Shown here: positions 15,804 through 22,887 of the stretch, one piece after another
How the letters are laid out: every line of letters begins with the position of its first letter
How positions within the stretch are numbered: position 1 is the first letter of the stretch
Assembly (NCBI GenBank): GCA_937901285.1
Contig: CALCHI010000369.1
Span: 1-24,644, forward strand
Length of the DNA stretch: 24,644 nt
Direction of reading: 5' to 3'
Source of the DNA: UBA8437 sp003445035
GTDB lineage: Bacteria; Planctomycetota; Planctomycetia; Planctomycetales; Planctomycetaceae
Translations under genes and position numbers: made by a program
The notes under the pieces: generated by a model
What the model was told of the DNA's origin: nothing
Seen by the model: the letters and a program-made list of their open reading frames with translations, nothing else
Databases searched by the model: none

Positions 15804-17040
15804 CCGAATCTCCAGGAGGATCCAGGTTCACCTCCTGCTCTCGAACCACGCGTTGCACGTCATCAAGTGGGTGGCCAAACAGCTTGGCCTTTCCGTCGTG
15901 CATCAGGTGGTACCAGAGCCGGGCACGAACCGTCAGTGGTTTGGACGCGGCACCGGATTCGAAATGGACCCGATACGAGTACCGACGGGTTTCTCCCGGG
16001 CGAAGCCGGGTGTCAGGTGCGGGCGGAGCCTGGGGATCGCGGCCGTGCTCCCGATCCCCCATGTGCCGCCTCAACGTCTCGATGACCGGCCAACCGGATA
16101 GCTCGTCCCGTTCACTCTGGTCGTTCTCGTCGCCTCCGGAGACCGGTTCAGGAGTCCCGACCGTCTGCCCATCGGCAGCCAGCACTTCGGTCCTGACCGT
16201 CAGGAACCTCAGTTCCTCTCCTCCGGGCACCCGGTGCCCCACCCGCCCGGTCCGCAGCGTCACCGTGACCTCGGCCTCCCGGCCTGGCTCGATCCACTCG
16301 GCGACCAGGTCCATGCCGACGGCTTGCTTGACCATCTTGTCGTCGTAACCTCCCGGCATCCTGTGCCCGCCGCGGGGCATATGGCAGTCGTGGCACCGTG
16401 TCTCGATCCCACCCTCGGCGCGGTACTCGAGAAATTCCTCGAGGCTCGCCTGCTGCAGTGCCCCGTGGAAGTGATCGGGCAGGTCGAGATCCTTGAAGGC
16501 GAACTGGTGGCACCCGGCACAGAACTCGGCTCGACCGAGTGCCGGATCCTCCCGCATGGCGTGCTTTTCGAGTCCCTTGTCGGTGACCCGCGTGGCAACG
16601 ACGACACCGTCGCGAACGTGGCAGGTCAGGCAATCGACTCCGCCGGCCAGCCACTCGGGCTGGTGCTGATACGCCTGGTCCAGGCCGGGAGGTTCGGAGG
16701 TGGGCAGCCCGTTGGCGGGAATCCTTGGCGCGTGACAATTCAGACAGTACTGCTGCCGCCCGCTGCCGGGTTCAAGACACTCGACCTCGAAGTTGTGCGT
16801 CGATGCGGCCACGTTGTGACGGCTCCCCTGCCACTGCTCGTATTCCTGCTTGTGACACGACCCGCACCAGGCATTGGTCCAACCACTGGGAGCACCGGTG
16901 ACGACCGGAACCAGCCCCTGGTTGAACAGGATCGTCGTCGAGGTCTCCGCCGATTTCAGCACACCGCGCACCCGCCACCCGGCCAGGCCGACGGCGGCGA
17001 CCAGCACGACAACAACGGCGGGAATGATTCGCGATTTCAT
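15790..17040 (-). CDS. Membrane-anchored five-haem cytochrome c (cytochrome c554-like)
   Basis: A 416-residue protein with an N-terminal anchor or uncleaved signal (IIPAVVVVLVAAVGLAGW, 5-22) and five CxxCH haem sites: CGSCH (59-63), CLNCH (99-103), CLTCH (137-141), CAGCH (174-178) and CHDCH (216-220). Extra histidines (for example H75, H82, H160, H190 and H226) could be distal ligands. The C-terminal ~190 residues have no haem site and look beta-rich (AEVTVTLRTGRVGHRVPGG, RYSYRVHFESG). The haem half resembles the cytochrome c554 family of periplasmic multihaem electron carriers. I chose the ATG at 17040 because it precedes the anchor directly; upstream in-frame ATGs at 17121 and 17127 would add an acidic non-signal stretch. 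No partner quinol oxidase or reductase gene is adjacent, so its redox role is unknown. It overlaps the 61-residue gene tail to tail. Confidence 0.87.
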   Translation of the reverse strand: MKSRIIPAVVVVLVAAVGLAGWRVRGVLKSAETSTTILFNQGLVPVVTGAPSGWTNAWCGSCHKQEYEQWQGSRHNVAASTHNFEVECLEPGSGRQQYCLNCHAPRIPANGLPTSEPPGLDQAYQHQPEWLAGGVDCLTCHVRDGVVVATRVTDKGLEKHAMREDPALGRAEFCAGCHQFAFKDLDLPDHFHGALQQASLEEFLEYRAEGGIETRCHDCHMPRGGHRMPGGYDDKMVKQAVGMDLVAEWIEPGREAEVTVTLRTGRVGHRVPGGEELRFLTVRTEVLAADGQTVGTPEPVSGGDENDQSERDELSGWPVIETLRRHMGDREHGRDPQAPPAPDTRLRPGETRRYSYRVHFESGAASKPLTVRARLWYHLMHDGKAKLFGHPLDDVQRVVREQEVNLDPPGDSATDR

Positions 17041-17055
17041 GGGCGGGACCTGTCC

Positions 17056-17085
17056 ATCATCCGGACCGTCCGCTTCGACTGTCAA
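17056..17085 (-). promoter_or_regulatory. Candidate promoter of the cytochrome gene
   Basis: On the minus strand an exact TTGACA (17085-17080), an 18-base spacer and GATGAT (17061-17056). Transcription would begin close to the ATG at 17040, leaving a very short leader, which lowers confidence. It overlaps the candidate plus-strand promoter at 17075-17103. Confidence 0.35.
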
Positions 17086-17103
17086 GGAGCCTCGGCGTAT
17101 GAT
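17075..17103 (+). promoter_or_regulatory. Candidate sigma70 promoter of the second dehydrogenase
   Basis: TCGACT (17075-17080), a 17-base spacer and TATGAT (17098-17103, five of six to the -10 consensus). It gives a leader of about 31 bases to the ATG at 17141. Confidence 0.45.
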
Positions 17104-17140
17104 GTCGTCTTCGAATCCCATCTTCACCTGCGAATCTCAC

Positions 17141-17899
17141 ATGCCCGACAACCTGTTTGATGTGTCCGAGAAGGTCGTGATCGTCACCGGAGCCAGCCGG
17201 GGGATCGGCCGGGCCGTTGCCGAAGGGTTCCTCGCCAACGGCGCCCGGGTCGTGCTCTCGGCTCGCTCCGAAAGCCTCCTCGAACAGGCCGCCGGATACG
17301 ACGCCGACCGGGCCATCGCGGTGCGAGCCGACATGGCCGACACCGAGTCGGGACAGCAGATCACCCGGGCCGCGGTCGAGGCCTTCGGCCGGATCGACGT
17401 GTTGGTCAACAACGCCGCGATCACCCTGCCGGGAGCCCCCCCCTACGACGACGCCACCTGGCAAACCACTCTCGACGTGAATCTCAGCGGTGCGTTCCGC
17501 ATGGCACGGGCCGCCGCCGATGCGATGGTCGAGACCGGAGGCGGCTCGATCGTCCACGTCGCCAGCATCGCCGGCATCGTGGCCATGCCGGGCAACCCCT
17601 CCTACTCGGCAGCCAAGGCGGGACTCAGGCACCTCTCCAAGGCCATGGCCAACGACTACGCCGGGCGGAACATCCGCATCAACACGATCTGCCCGGGCTA
17701 CTTTCTTACCGACATGACCCGGGCCAGCTACGACGATCCCCAGCGTCAGGCCGAGAGATCCTCGCACACGATGATGGGCCGCTGGGGCCGGCCCGAGGAA
17801 CTGCTGGGGCCCTGCCTGTTCCTGGCCAGCAAGGCCTCGAGTTACGTCACCGGCATCGACCTGGTCGTCGACGGAGGCTGGACCGGCAAGGGAATGTGA
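17141..17899 (+). CDS. Short-chain dehydrogenase/reductase (SDR), FabG-like
   Basis: A 252-residue classical SDR. Motifs are TGASRGIG (16-23), NNAA (90-93), S142 (VHVASIAG), Y155 and K159 (YSAAK), NTICPGYFLTDM after the catalytic Lys, and a terminal VVDGGWTGKGM typical of FabG and gluconate or glucose dehydrogenase-like members. The 'SR' after the first Gly of the cofactor loop and R42 (SARSE) favour NADP(H). The frame stays open upstream, but homology starts at the ATG at 17141, and a promoter is visible just before it. Only limited identity to the other SDR in the window (13056-13790), so they are not a recent duplication. Substrate unknown. It ends 4 bases before the convergent DUF1501 gene. 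Confidence 0.9.
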   Translation: MPDNLFDVSEKVVIVTGASRGIGRAVAEGFLANGARVVLSARSESLLEQAAGYDADRAIAVRADMADTESGQQITRAAVEAFGRIDVLVNNAAITLPGAPPYDDATWQTTLDVNLSGAFRMARAAADAMVETGGGSIVHVASIAGIVAMPGNPSYSAAKAGLRHLSKAMANDYAGRNIRINTICPGYFLTDMTRASYDDPQRQAERSSHTMMGRWGRPEELLGPCLFLASKASSYVTGIDLVVDGGWTGKGM

Positions 17900-17903
17900 C
17901 CGG

Positions 17904-19373
17904 CTAGGCCAGCATCTTTTCGATCACGTTGCCGCCGACGTCGGTCAACCGGAAGTCACGGCCCTGGTGCCGGTAGGTCAGCAGCTCGTGATCGAATCCC
18001 AGGCAGTGCAGCATCGTCGCCTGCAGGTCGTGAGCGTGGATCGCGTCTTCGGTCGGGTGATAACCCAACTCGTCGGTCTGCCCGATCACCGTTCCGCCAC
18101 GGACGCCTCCACCGTAGAACAGCATCGAGAATGCGAAGCGGTGGTGGTCGCGGCCGTCACTGCCCGGTCCCGATGTCCGTCGGATCTCGTGCATCGGTGT
18201 TCGCCCGAACTCACCGCCCCAGACGACCAGCGTGTCTTCGAGCAGCCCGCGCTGGGCCAGGTCGGTGATCAACCCCGCCGCGGGCAGGTCGGTCATGTCG
18301 CAGTTGGTCTTGAGGTTGGCGTTGAGGTTGGAGTGGTCGTCCCAGGTCGAGTGATACAACTGGACAAAGCGGACACCCCGCTCGACCATTCTCCTGGCCA
18401 GCAGGCAATTGGTGCCGAACCAGCGGGTCTTCTCGGCATCGAGCCCGTAGAGACTGTGGGTGGCCTGGGATTCTCCCGAGAAGTCCAGCAGTTCGGGACC
18501 GGCCGACTGCATGCGGTAGGCCAGCTGGTAGTTGGCCATCCGTGCGGCGATCTCGGCGTCCCCGGTTCGCACCTGCCGCAACCGGTTCAGGTCGGCGACG
18601 GCCCGGAGCCGGCCGGACTGGGCTTTCCGGGTCACGCCCTCGGGGCTGGTCAGGTGCAGGATCGGGTCTCCACTGCTGCGGAAGGTCGTCCCCCGATAGA
18701 TCGACGGCAGGAAACCGTTGGACCACAACGACGCCCCACCGTCGACGCCGTGTCCGGAATTGGACAGCAACACGACAAAGCCGGGCATGTTGTCGGCGGC
18801 ATTGCCCAGCCCCCAGTTGACCCACGATCCGAACGACGGATGCCCCCACAGGTTCGTGCCGCAGTTCATGATCAACTGCGCCGGGTGATGGTTGGCCACG
18901 TCGGTGTAGACGCTGCGGACCATGCAGGCGTGATCGGCAACACCGCCGAGATGGCTGACATAATCGGAGTACTCGGTCCCCGATTCCCCGTAGCGGCGGA
19001 ACGTCCGGGGTGAGGCGAAGACGACGGCACTGCCCTTGATCAGGGGATCCTCGAGCCCGTCCAGAAACGAACCGGGCACCGGCTGGCCGTGCAGGCGACG
19101 CATCTCGGGCTTGGGGTCAAAGAGGTCCAGTTGGCTGGGAGCCCCCGCCATGAAGATGAAGATGACGTTGCGAGCCCGGGGGGGGAAATGCGGCTGACGG
19201 GGGGCCAGCGAGTGAGAGCGATCCCCGGTTGCACCAGACGTTCCGGCCCCGAGGCCATCACGTGACATCAGGTGCCCGAGTGCAACGGTGCCCAGTCCGC
19301 CGGCGGTCTGCTGCAGGAACAGACGGCGGTCCAGCGATCGGGAGACGGTTTCGTGAGAAACGGTTTCAGTCAC
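17904..19373 (-). CDS. DUF1501 family exported protein, partner of the DUF1553 protein
   Basis: A 489-residue DUF1501 protein of the alkaline-phosphatase/sulfatase-like superfamily. The N-terminus has a twin-arginine leader (LDRRLFLQQTAGG, 14-26) followed by a hydrophobic stretch. Family blocks are IFIFMAGAPSQLDLFDPKP, YHSTWDDHSNL, VVWGGEFGRTPM, GRDHHRFAFSM and LFYGGGVRGGTVIG. The start is a GTG at 19373 overlapping the end of the DUF1553 gene by 8 bases. The next in-frame ATG falls after the Tat motif and would remove the leader, so the GTG is preferred. DUF1549/DUF1553 plus DUF1501 pairs are a hallmark of planctomycetes. Their joint role is unknown, though they are often discussed in relation to polymer degradation. 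Only modest similarity to the copy at 5411-6817. Confidence 0.92.
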   Translation of the reverse strand: MTETVSHETVSRSLDRRLFLQQTAGGLGTVALGHLMSRDGLGAGTSGATGDRSHSLAPRQPHFPPRARNVIFIFMAGAPSQLDLFDPKPEMRRLHGQPVPGSFLDGLEDPLIKGSAVVFASPRTFRRYGESGTEYSDYVSHLGGVADHACMVRSVYTDVANHHPAQLIMNCGTNLWGHPSFGSWVNWGLGNAADNMPGFVVLLSNSGHGVDGGASLWSNGFLPSIYRGTTFRSSGDPILHLTSPEGVTRKAQSGRLRAVADLNRLRQVRTGDAEIAARMANYQLAYRMQSAGPELLDFSGESQATHSLYGLDAEKTRWFGTNCLLARRMVERGVRFVQLYHSTWDDHSNLNANLKTNCDMTDLPAAGLITDLAQRGLLEDTLVVWGGEFGRTPMHEIRRTSGPGSDGRDHHRFAFSMLFYGGGVRGGTVIGQTDELGYHPTEDAIHAHDLQATMLHCLGFDHELLTYRHQGRDFRLTDVGGNVIEKMLA

Positions 19374-21630
19374 GGGTGATGAACTCGTGGAGATTCATGA
19401 CAACGCTGGAGGTGACGACCCACGCCGCCGCCTCGTCGGGTGCCGTGTGCCGCGCGGCGACTCCGGCCACCCGGCCGGCCGATTCGGCCGCCTCGCCGGT
19501 CGAAAAGACCTGTCGCTGATCCACCAGGAAGGCGTTCAGCCGTTCCAGTTCGGCCGCGTCGGCTTCGCGGCCCAGGCACCGCCACATCAGCAACCGCAGG
19601 CGGGAGGTGTCGTCGATCCATTTCGGCCCAAGTGTCCGGGCGGCCAGCGACTGGGCGCATTCAAAGAACACCGGGTCGTTGAGCAGGGTCAGGGCCTGCA
19701 ACGGCGTGTTGGAGCGTTCACGGTGAGTGCAGATCTTGCCCGGGCTGGGAGCGTCGAAGGTCTTGCCCTGGGCGAAGGGAGTCGTCCGCTGGATGAACGT
19801 GTAGACCGCGCGACGGTAACGGTCGGACCCGGTGCCGGTCTTCCAGCTGTTCCCATACGCCTCGCTGGTCACGCTCTCGGGCTGCGGCGGCCGGACACTG
19901 ACGCCGCCCACACGTCGGCTCAACAGGCCCGCAACCTGCAGGGCCGTGTCGCGGATCACCTCGGCCGAAACCCTCAACGGACGCTGCCTCGCCAGGAGCC
20001 GATTGGCCGGATCCCTCGTCTCGATCTCGGGACGGTGGCGAGATGACTGGCAGTAGGTGGTGCTGGTGACGACCAGGCGATGCATCCGCTTGATCGACCA
20101 GCCGCGGTCACGAAACTCGGCCGACAGCCAGTCGAGCAACCGAGGATGAGACGGCTGCTCGCCGCGGACTCCGAAGTCGTCCGAAGAGCGGACCAGGCCG
20201 GTGCCGAAGAAATGCTGCCACATGCGATTGACGACAACCCGCGAGGTCAACGGGTGCCGTCCGGAGACCAGCCAGGTGGCCAGTCCGAGCCGGTTACGGA
20301 GGTTGCCGTCGGCCAGCGGAGGCAAAACGGCCGGAGGAATCGCATCGACCGCCGGGCCACGTGCCCGGAAGTCTCCCCGCTGGTGGACGAATGCCTGGCG
20401 AGGAATCGTCGCTTCCCGCATCACCGGTGCCCGAGTTGGCCACGGCACTTTCGACCGCAGCGCCAGAAGCTTGCTGTGAATTTCGCCCAGCTTCAGCGAC
20501 TTGAACTTCGCCGGGTCGACCAGTTCGCCGTGCGAGAGGAAGTACAACAGCAGCCGGTCGGATTCGTCACGGGTCCGCAGGTGCCGATCCCGCTTGACGA
20601 TCTCCCAGCCCTCCAGCTGCCCTTCACCGAGTTGTCCGCCCCAGACCAGCCCCAGCACCTCCCAGCGCCGGTCCCAGCGGAAGTCGCGACCGGGCCGGGC
20701 CGCAGCCTCGAGCAACCGGGCCTCCCAGCGAGCCTGCAGCAGGACCAATTCGTCGGCCAGCGGCTTCAGCAACTTGTCCCGCCTGAGGTGGTACTCGGCC
20801 AGGGCCTTTTCGAACGAAACGGCCTGTCCGGCCAGAGGGGCATAGATATTGATCTCGTCGGCGGTGTTCAGGAACGCGTACATCCCGTAGAACTCCCGCT
20901 GCGACACCCGGTCGTACTTGTGGTCATGGCACCGGGCACATCCAACTGTCAGTCCCAGCCACGTCGCTGCAACCATCTCGGTCCGGTCAACAATCTGCTT
21001 GACCCGAAACTCCTCGGGGTCGGCCCCCCCCTCGCGATTGCTGAGCGTCTGGCGAAGAAACCCGGTGCCGAGCCGGTCCTCGAGCGTCGCGCCGGGCAAC
21101 AGGTCGCCGGCCAGTTGCCGCAGGGTCAGCACGTCAAAGGGCGTGTCGGCGTTGAGCTGTTCGACCAGCCACTGGCGGTATCGCCAGGCCACCGGTCGCA
21201 ACTGATCGGTCAGGTAACCGTCGCTGTCGGCGTAGTGCGTGAGGTCCATCCACTCGCGGGCGAAGTGCTCGCCGTAATGCGGACTCGCCAGCAACCGATC
21301 AACCACGCGTGCCCAGGCCCCCGGCCGGCGATCAGCCAGGAAGCGGGACACCTCCGCCGGCTCGGGCAACAGCCCGGTCAAGTCGAGCGTCACCCGACGG
21401 ATCAACGTCGAGCGGTCAGCCAGCGGGGCCGGGTCGATCCGCAACGTCGCCAGCCGATGCTGCACGAAGCGGTCGATCGGGTTGGTCACCCGCAGGGGGT
21501 GAGGCACCTCCGGCGGTGCCACGACCCGCACGGGGCGGTAGGACCAGTGCGGGGCCTTCTCACCGCCGGGTTCGGCCGAGACGACCGCTCCGGCGAACAG
21601 CAACACGGCAAGAATCGGGCGGATGACCAT
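19366..21630 (-). CDS. DUF1549/DUF1553 (PSCyt2/PSD1) exported protein
   Basis: A 754-residue protein with a Sec signal peptide (MVIRPILAVLLFAGAVVSA, cleavage before E20), a DUF1549 domain from about 50 to 260, and a DUF1553 domain in the C-terminal third. Landmarks are NPIDRFVQHRL, RVTLDLTGLLP, EWMDLTHYADSDGY and the potential haem or metal site CARCHDHKYD (231-240). Later come TSRVVVNRMWQHFFG, VRSSDDFGVRGEQPSHP, LDWLSAEF and LTLLNDPVFFECAQ. The DUF1549 domain was named as a planctomycete cytochrome, with CxxCH as its basis. The N-terminal PSCyt1 cytochrome domain found in longer relatives is absent here. The start is chosen at 21630 so that the signal peptide is N-terminal; an ATG at 21645 is also possible. 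It overlaps its DUF1501 partner by 8 bases. Confidence 0.92.
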   Translation of the reverse strand: MVIRPILAVLLFAGAVVSAEPGGEKAPHWSYRPVRVVAPPEVPHPLRVTNPIDRFVQHRLATLRIDPAPLADRSTLIRRVTLDLTGLLPEPAEVSRFLADRRPGAWARVVDRLLASPHYGEHFAREWMDLTHYADSDGYLTDQLRPVAWRYRQWLVEQLNADTPFDVLTLRQLAGDLLPGATLEDRLGTGFLRQTLSNREGGADPEEFRVKQIVDRTEMVAATWLGLTVGCARCHDHKYDRVSQREFYGMYAFLNTADEINIYAPLAGQAVSFEKALAEYHLRRDKLLKPLADELVLLQARWEARLLEAAARPGRDFRWDRRWEVLGLVWGGQLGEGQLEGWEIVKRDRHLRTRDESDRLLLYFLSHGELVDPAKFKSLKLGEIHSKLLALRSKVPWPTRAPVMREATIPRQAFVHQRGDFRARGPAVDAIPPAVLPPLADGNLRNRLGLATWLVSGRHPLTSRVVVNRMWQHFFGTGLVRSSDDFGVRGEQPSHPRLLDWLSAEFRDRGWSIKRMHRLVVTSTTYCQSSRHRPEIETRDPANRLLARQRPLRVSAEVIRDTALQVAGLLSRRVGGVSVRPPQPESVTSEAYGNSWKTGTGSDRYRRAVYTFIQRTTPFAQGKTFDAPSPGKICTHRERSNTPLQALTLLNDPVFFECAQSLAARTLGPKWIDDTSRLRLLMWRCLGREADAAELERLNAFLVDQRQVFSTGEAAESAGRVAGVAARHTAPDEAAAWVVTSSVVMNLHEFITRD

Positions 21631-21683
21631 ACCTGAGATTCTACCCATAGCCCGCATCGACTTGTACGATCCCGCCATCCGGA

Positions 21684-21713
21684 CCGGGTCATGAGCCACC
21701 GTCTGCGACCCGG
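21684..21713. repeat. Inverted repeat between the fmdB-like gene and the DUF1553 gene
   Basis: CCGGGTC (21684-21690) and GACCCGG (21707-21713) with a 16-base loop, about 25 bases after the fmdB-type stop on the minus strand. No T-run follows. A weak terminator or mRNA end-protecting stem is possible. Confidence 0.3.
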
Positions 21714-21738
21714 CGACGATCCCCTTGGGCCGGTTTGA

Positions 21739-22107
21739 CTACTTGGAATCCGACGATCCGGACGAAGGCTTCGAATCGGACGAAGGCTTCGAATCGGACG
21801 AAGGCTTCGAATCGGATTTCGATTCGGACTTGGTCTCGGACTTCGAACTGCTGCTCTCGGAAGACTTTTCGGAGGAGGACGTCTGGGCCTGCTTTTCGGC
21901 CTTGGCGGCATCCTTGTAGGACTGGCTGCGGTAGTCGGTCTGGTAGAAGCCCGAACCCTTGAAGATGATGCCGGCGCCGGGTCCGATCAGCCGACGAGCC
22001 TTCAATCGCCCGCACTCGGGGCACTTCCGTTTCCGACTCTCGCTCATCTGCTGGAACAGTTCCCAGCGGTGACCGCACTCGCCGCACTCGTAATCGTAGG
22101 TCGGCAT
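21739..22107 (-). CDS. FmdB-type zinc ribbon protein with low-complexity Ser/Lys tail
   Basis: A 122-residue protein starting MPTYDYECGECGHRWE, the classic FmdB/CxxC_CxxC regulatory-protein start. The zinc knuckle cysteines are C8, C11, C29 and C32. FYQTDYR (54-60) is the second family landmark. From about residue 75 the chain is low complexity, mainly Ser, Lys, Asp and Glu, including three DNA-identical copies of an 18-base unit. FmdB-like proteins are small zinc ribbons named after a putative regulator in the formamidase/acetamidase context; their true role is open. The ATG has GAGGAG 5 bases upstream, and the start overlaps the grpE stop by one base (TGATG), so it is coupled to the chaperone genes. 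Confidence 0.9.
   Translation of the reverse strand: MPTYDYECGECGHRWELFQQMSESRKRKCPECGRLKARRLIGPGAGIIFKGSGFYQTDYRSQSYKDAAKAEKQAQTSSSEKSSESSSSKSETKSESKSDSKPSSDSKPSSDSKPSSGSSDSK
21761..21814. repeat. Three exact tandem copies of an 18-base unit inside the fmdB-like gene
   Basis: Unit GACGAAGGCTTCGAATCG, three perfect copies, in frame on the minus strand and coding a repeated Asp-Ser-Lys-Pro-Ser-Ser pattern. Diverged copies continue on the coding-upstream side (Ser/Lys/Glu-rich). Confidence 0.9.
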
Positions 22108-22820
22108 CAGTTCTCCTCGCTCTTCTGTCCAGCCTCATCGTCGGACTTGTCGGAATCGTCAGCCTCTCCGACGTCTTCGATCGTCTCCACGGCCGCCATC
22201 GCCACGATCACCTTGGCCGGTCGCACCAGCCGTTCTCCGAGTCGGAAACCCGCCTCGACCTCCTCGATCACCGTCATCGGTTCATGTTCGTCACTGGCCA
22301 CCTGCTGGATCGCCTCGTGCACGGCCGGATCAAACACCTCGCCGACAACGGGGATCGGCTCCACACCGTGCTGGGCCAACACACCGACGACCTGTTCGAC
22401 GACCATGCGGACACCGGCGACCAGGTCAGCCGCGGCCTCGTTCGCTTCAGCCGCCTGGATGGCCCGCTGCAGGTTGTCGAGTCCGGGCAACAGGTCTCGG
22501 GCCAGGGGCAGCGCCTGGTAGGTCAGCGCCTCGCCCATCTCCCGCTGCGAACGGCGGCGGAAGTTGTCCAGGTCGGCCAACGCCCGCTGCCACTTCTGGA
22601 AATTCTCGTCACGCTCGACACGGGTCGCCTCGAGCTGCTCGTCCAGAGACAACTCGGCCAACGCCTCGCCGATCGCTTCGGCCTGAGGGTCGACCTCCGA
22701 GGCCGGCTCTTCAGTCGGCTCTTCAGTCGGCTCTTCAGTCGGCTCTTCAGTCGGCTCTTCAGTCGACCCATCCTCGGACGGCTGATCGGCTTCGAATTCG
22801 TCTTGTGTCTGGTCAGTCAT
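22107..22820 (-). CDS. grpE: GrpE nucleotide-exchange cochaperone of DnaK
   Basis: GrpE releases ADP from DnaK. The 237-residue form has an acidic N-terminal tail with five TEEP repeats (20-39), a long coiled-coil region, the core RALADLDNFRRRSQRE, LLPGLDNLQRAIQAA, VEPIPVVGEVFDPAVHEAIQ, and the final beta-domain VIEEVEAGFRLGERLVRPAKVIVA. All are family standards. Two starts are possible. The ATG at 22820 gives the acidic tail typical of GrpE. An ATG at 22898 would add 26 residues and overlap the dnaJ stop by 11 bases. Neither has a good ribosome binding site, so the choice is uncertain and coupling to dnaJ would favour 22898. The gene lies between dnaJ and the fmdB-like gene on the same strand; no dnaK is in the window. 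Confidence 0.93.
   Translation of the reverse strand: MTDQTQDEFEADQPSEDGSTEEPTEEPTEEPTEEPTEEPASEVDPQAEAIGEALAELSLDEQLEATRVERDENFQKWQRALADLDNFRRRSQREMGEALTYQALPLARDLLPGLDNLQRAIQAAEANEAAADLVAGVRMVVEQVVGVLAQHGVEPIPVVGEVFDPAVHEAIQQVASDEHEPMTVIEEVEAGFRLGERLVRPAKVIVAMAAVETIEDVGEADDSDKSDDEAGQKSEEN
22705..22764. repeat. Five exact tandem copies of a 12-base unit inside grpE
   Basis: Unit GGCTCTTCAGTC (plus-strand reading), five perfect copies, coding the Thr-Glu-Glu-Pro repeats of the GrpE N-terminal tail. Because 12 is a multiple of 3, gain or loss of a unit keeps the frame. Confidence 0.95.
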
Positions 22821-22887
22821 GGATTCGTCTGCTGGAGTCTGTGAGGTTGGCAACGGATCGAAGATCTGCCGTCGGTTTCGGATCGGT

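Noticed and set aside
15473..16348. A 291-codon plus-strand frame spanning the 61-residue gene region and the cytochrome 3' half
   Set aside because: Different frame from the ribosome-binding-site-backed 61-residue gene, antisense to cytochrome coding sequence, and Ser/Arg/Pro-rich without motifs.
17041..17127. Longer N-terminus for the cytochrome starting at 17121 or 17127
   Set aside because: It would place an acidic 27-29-residue stretch before the signal anchor and run through both candidate promoters.
20080..21636. A 518-codon plus-strand frame opposite the DUF1553 gene
   Set aside because: Gln/Pro/Arg-rich translation without domains; the opposite strand encodes clear DUF1549/DUF1553 blocks.
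22705..22764. CRISPR-like array
   Set aside because: Units are 12 bases with no spacers and code in-frame TEEP repeats in GrpE; the same applies to the 18-base units at 21761-21814.
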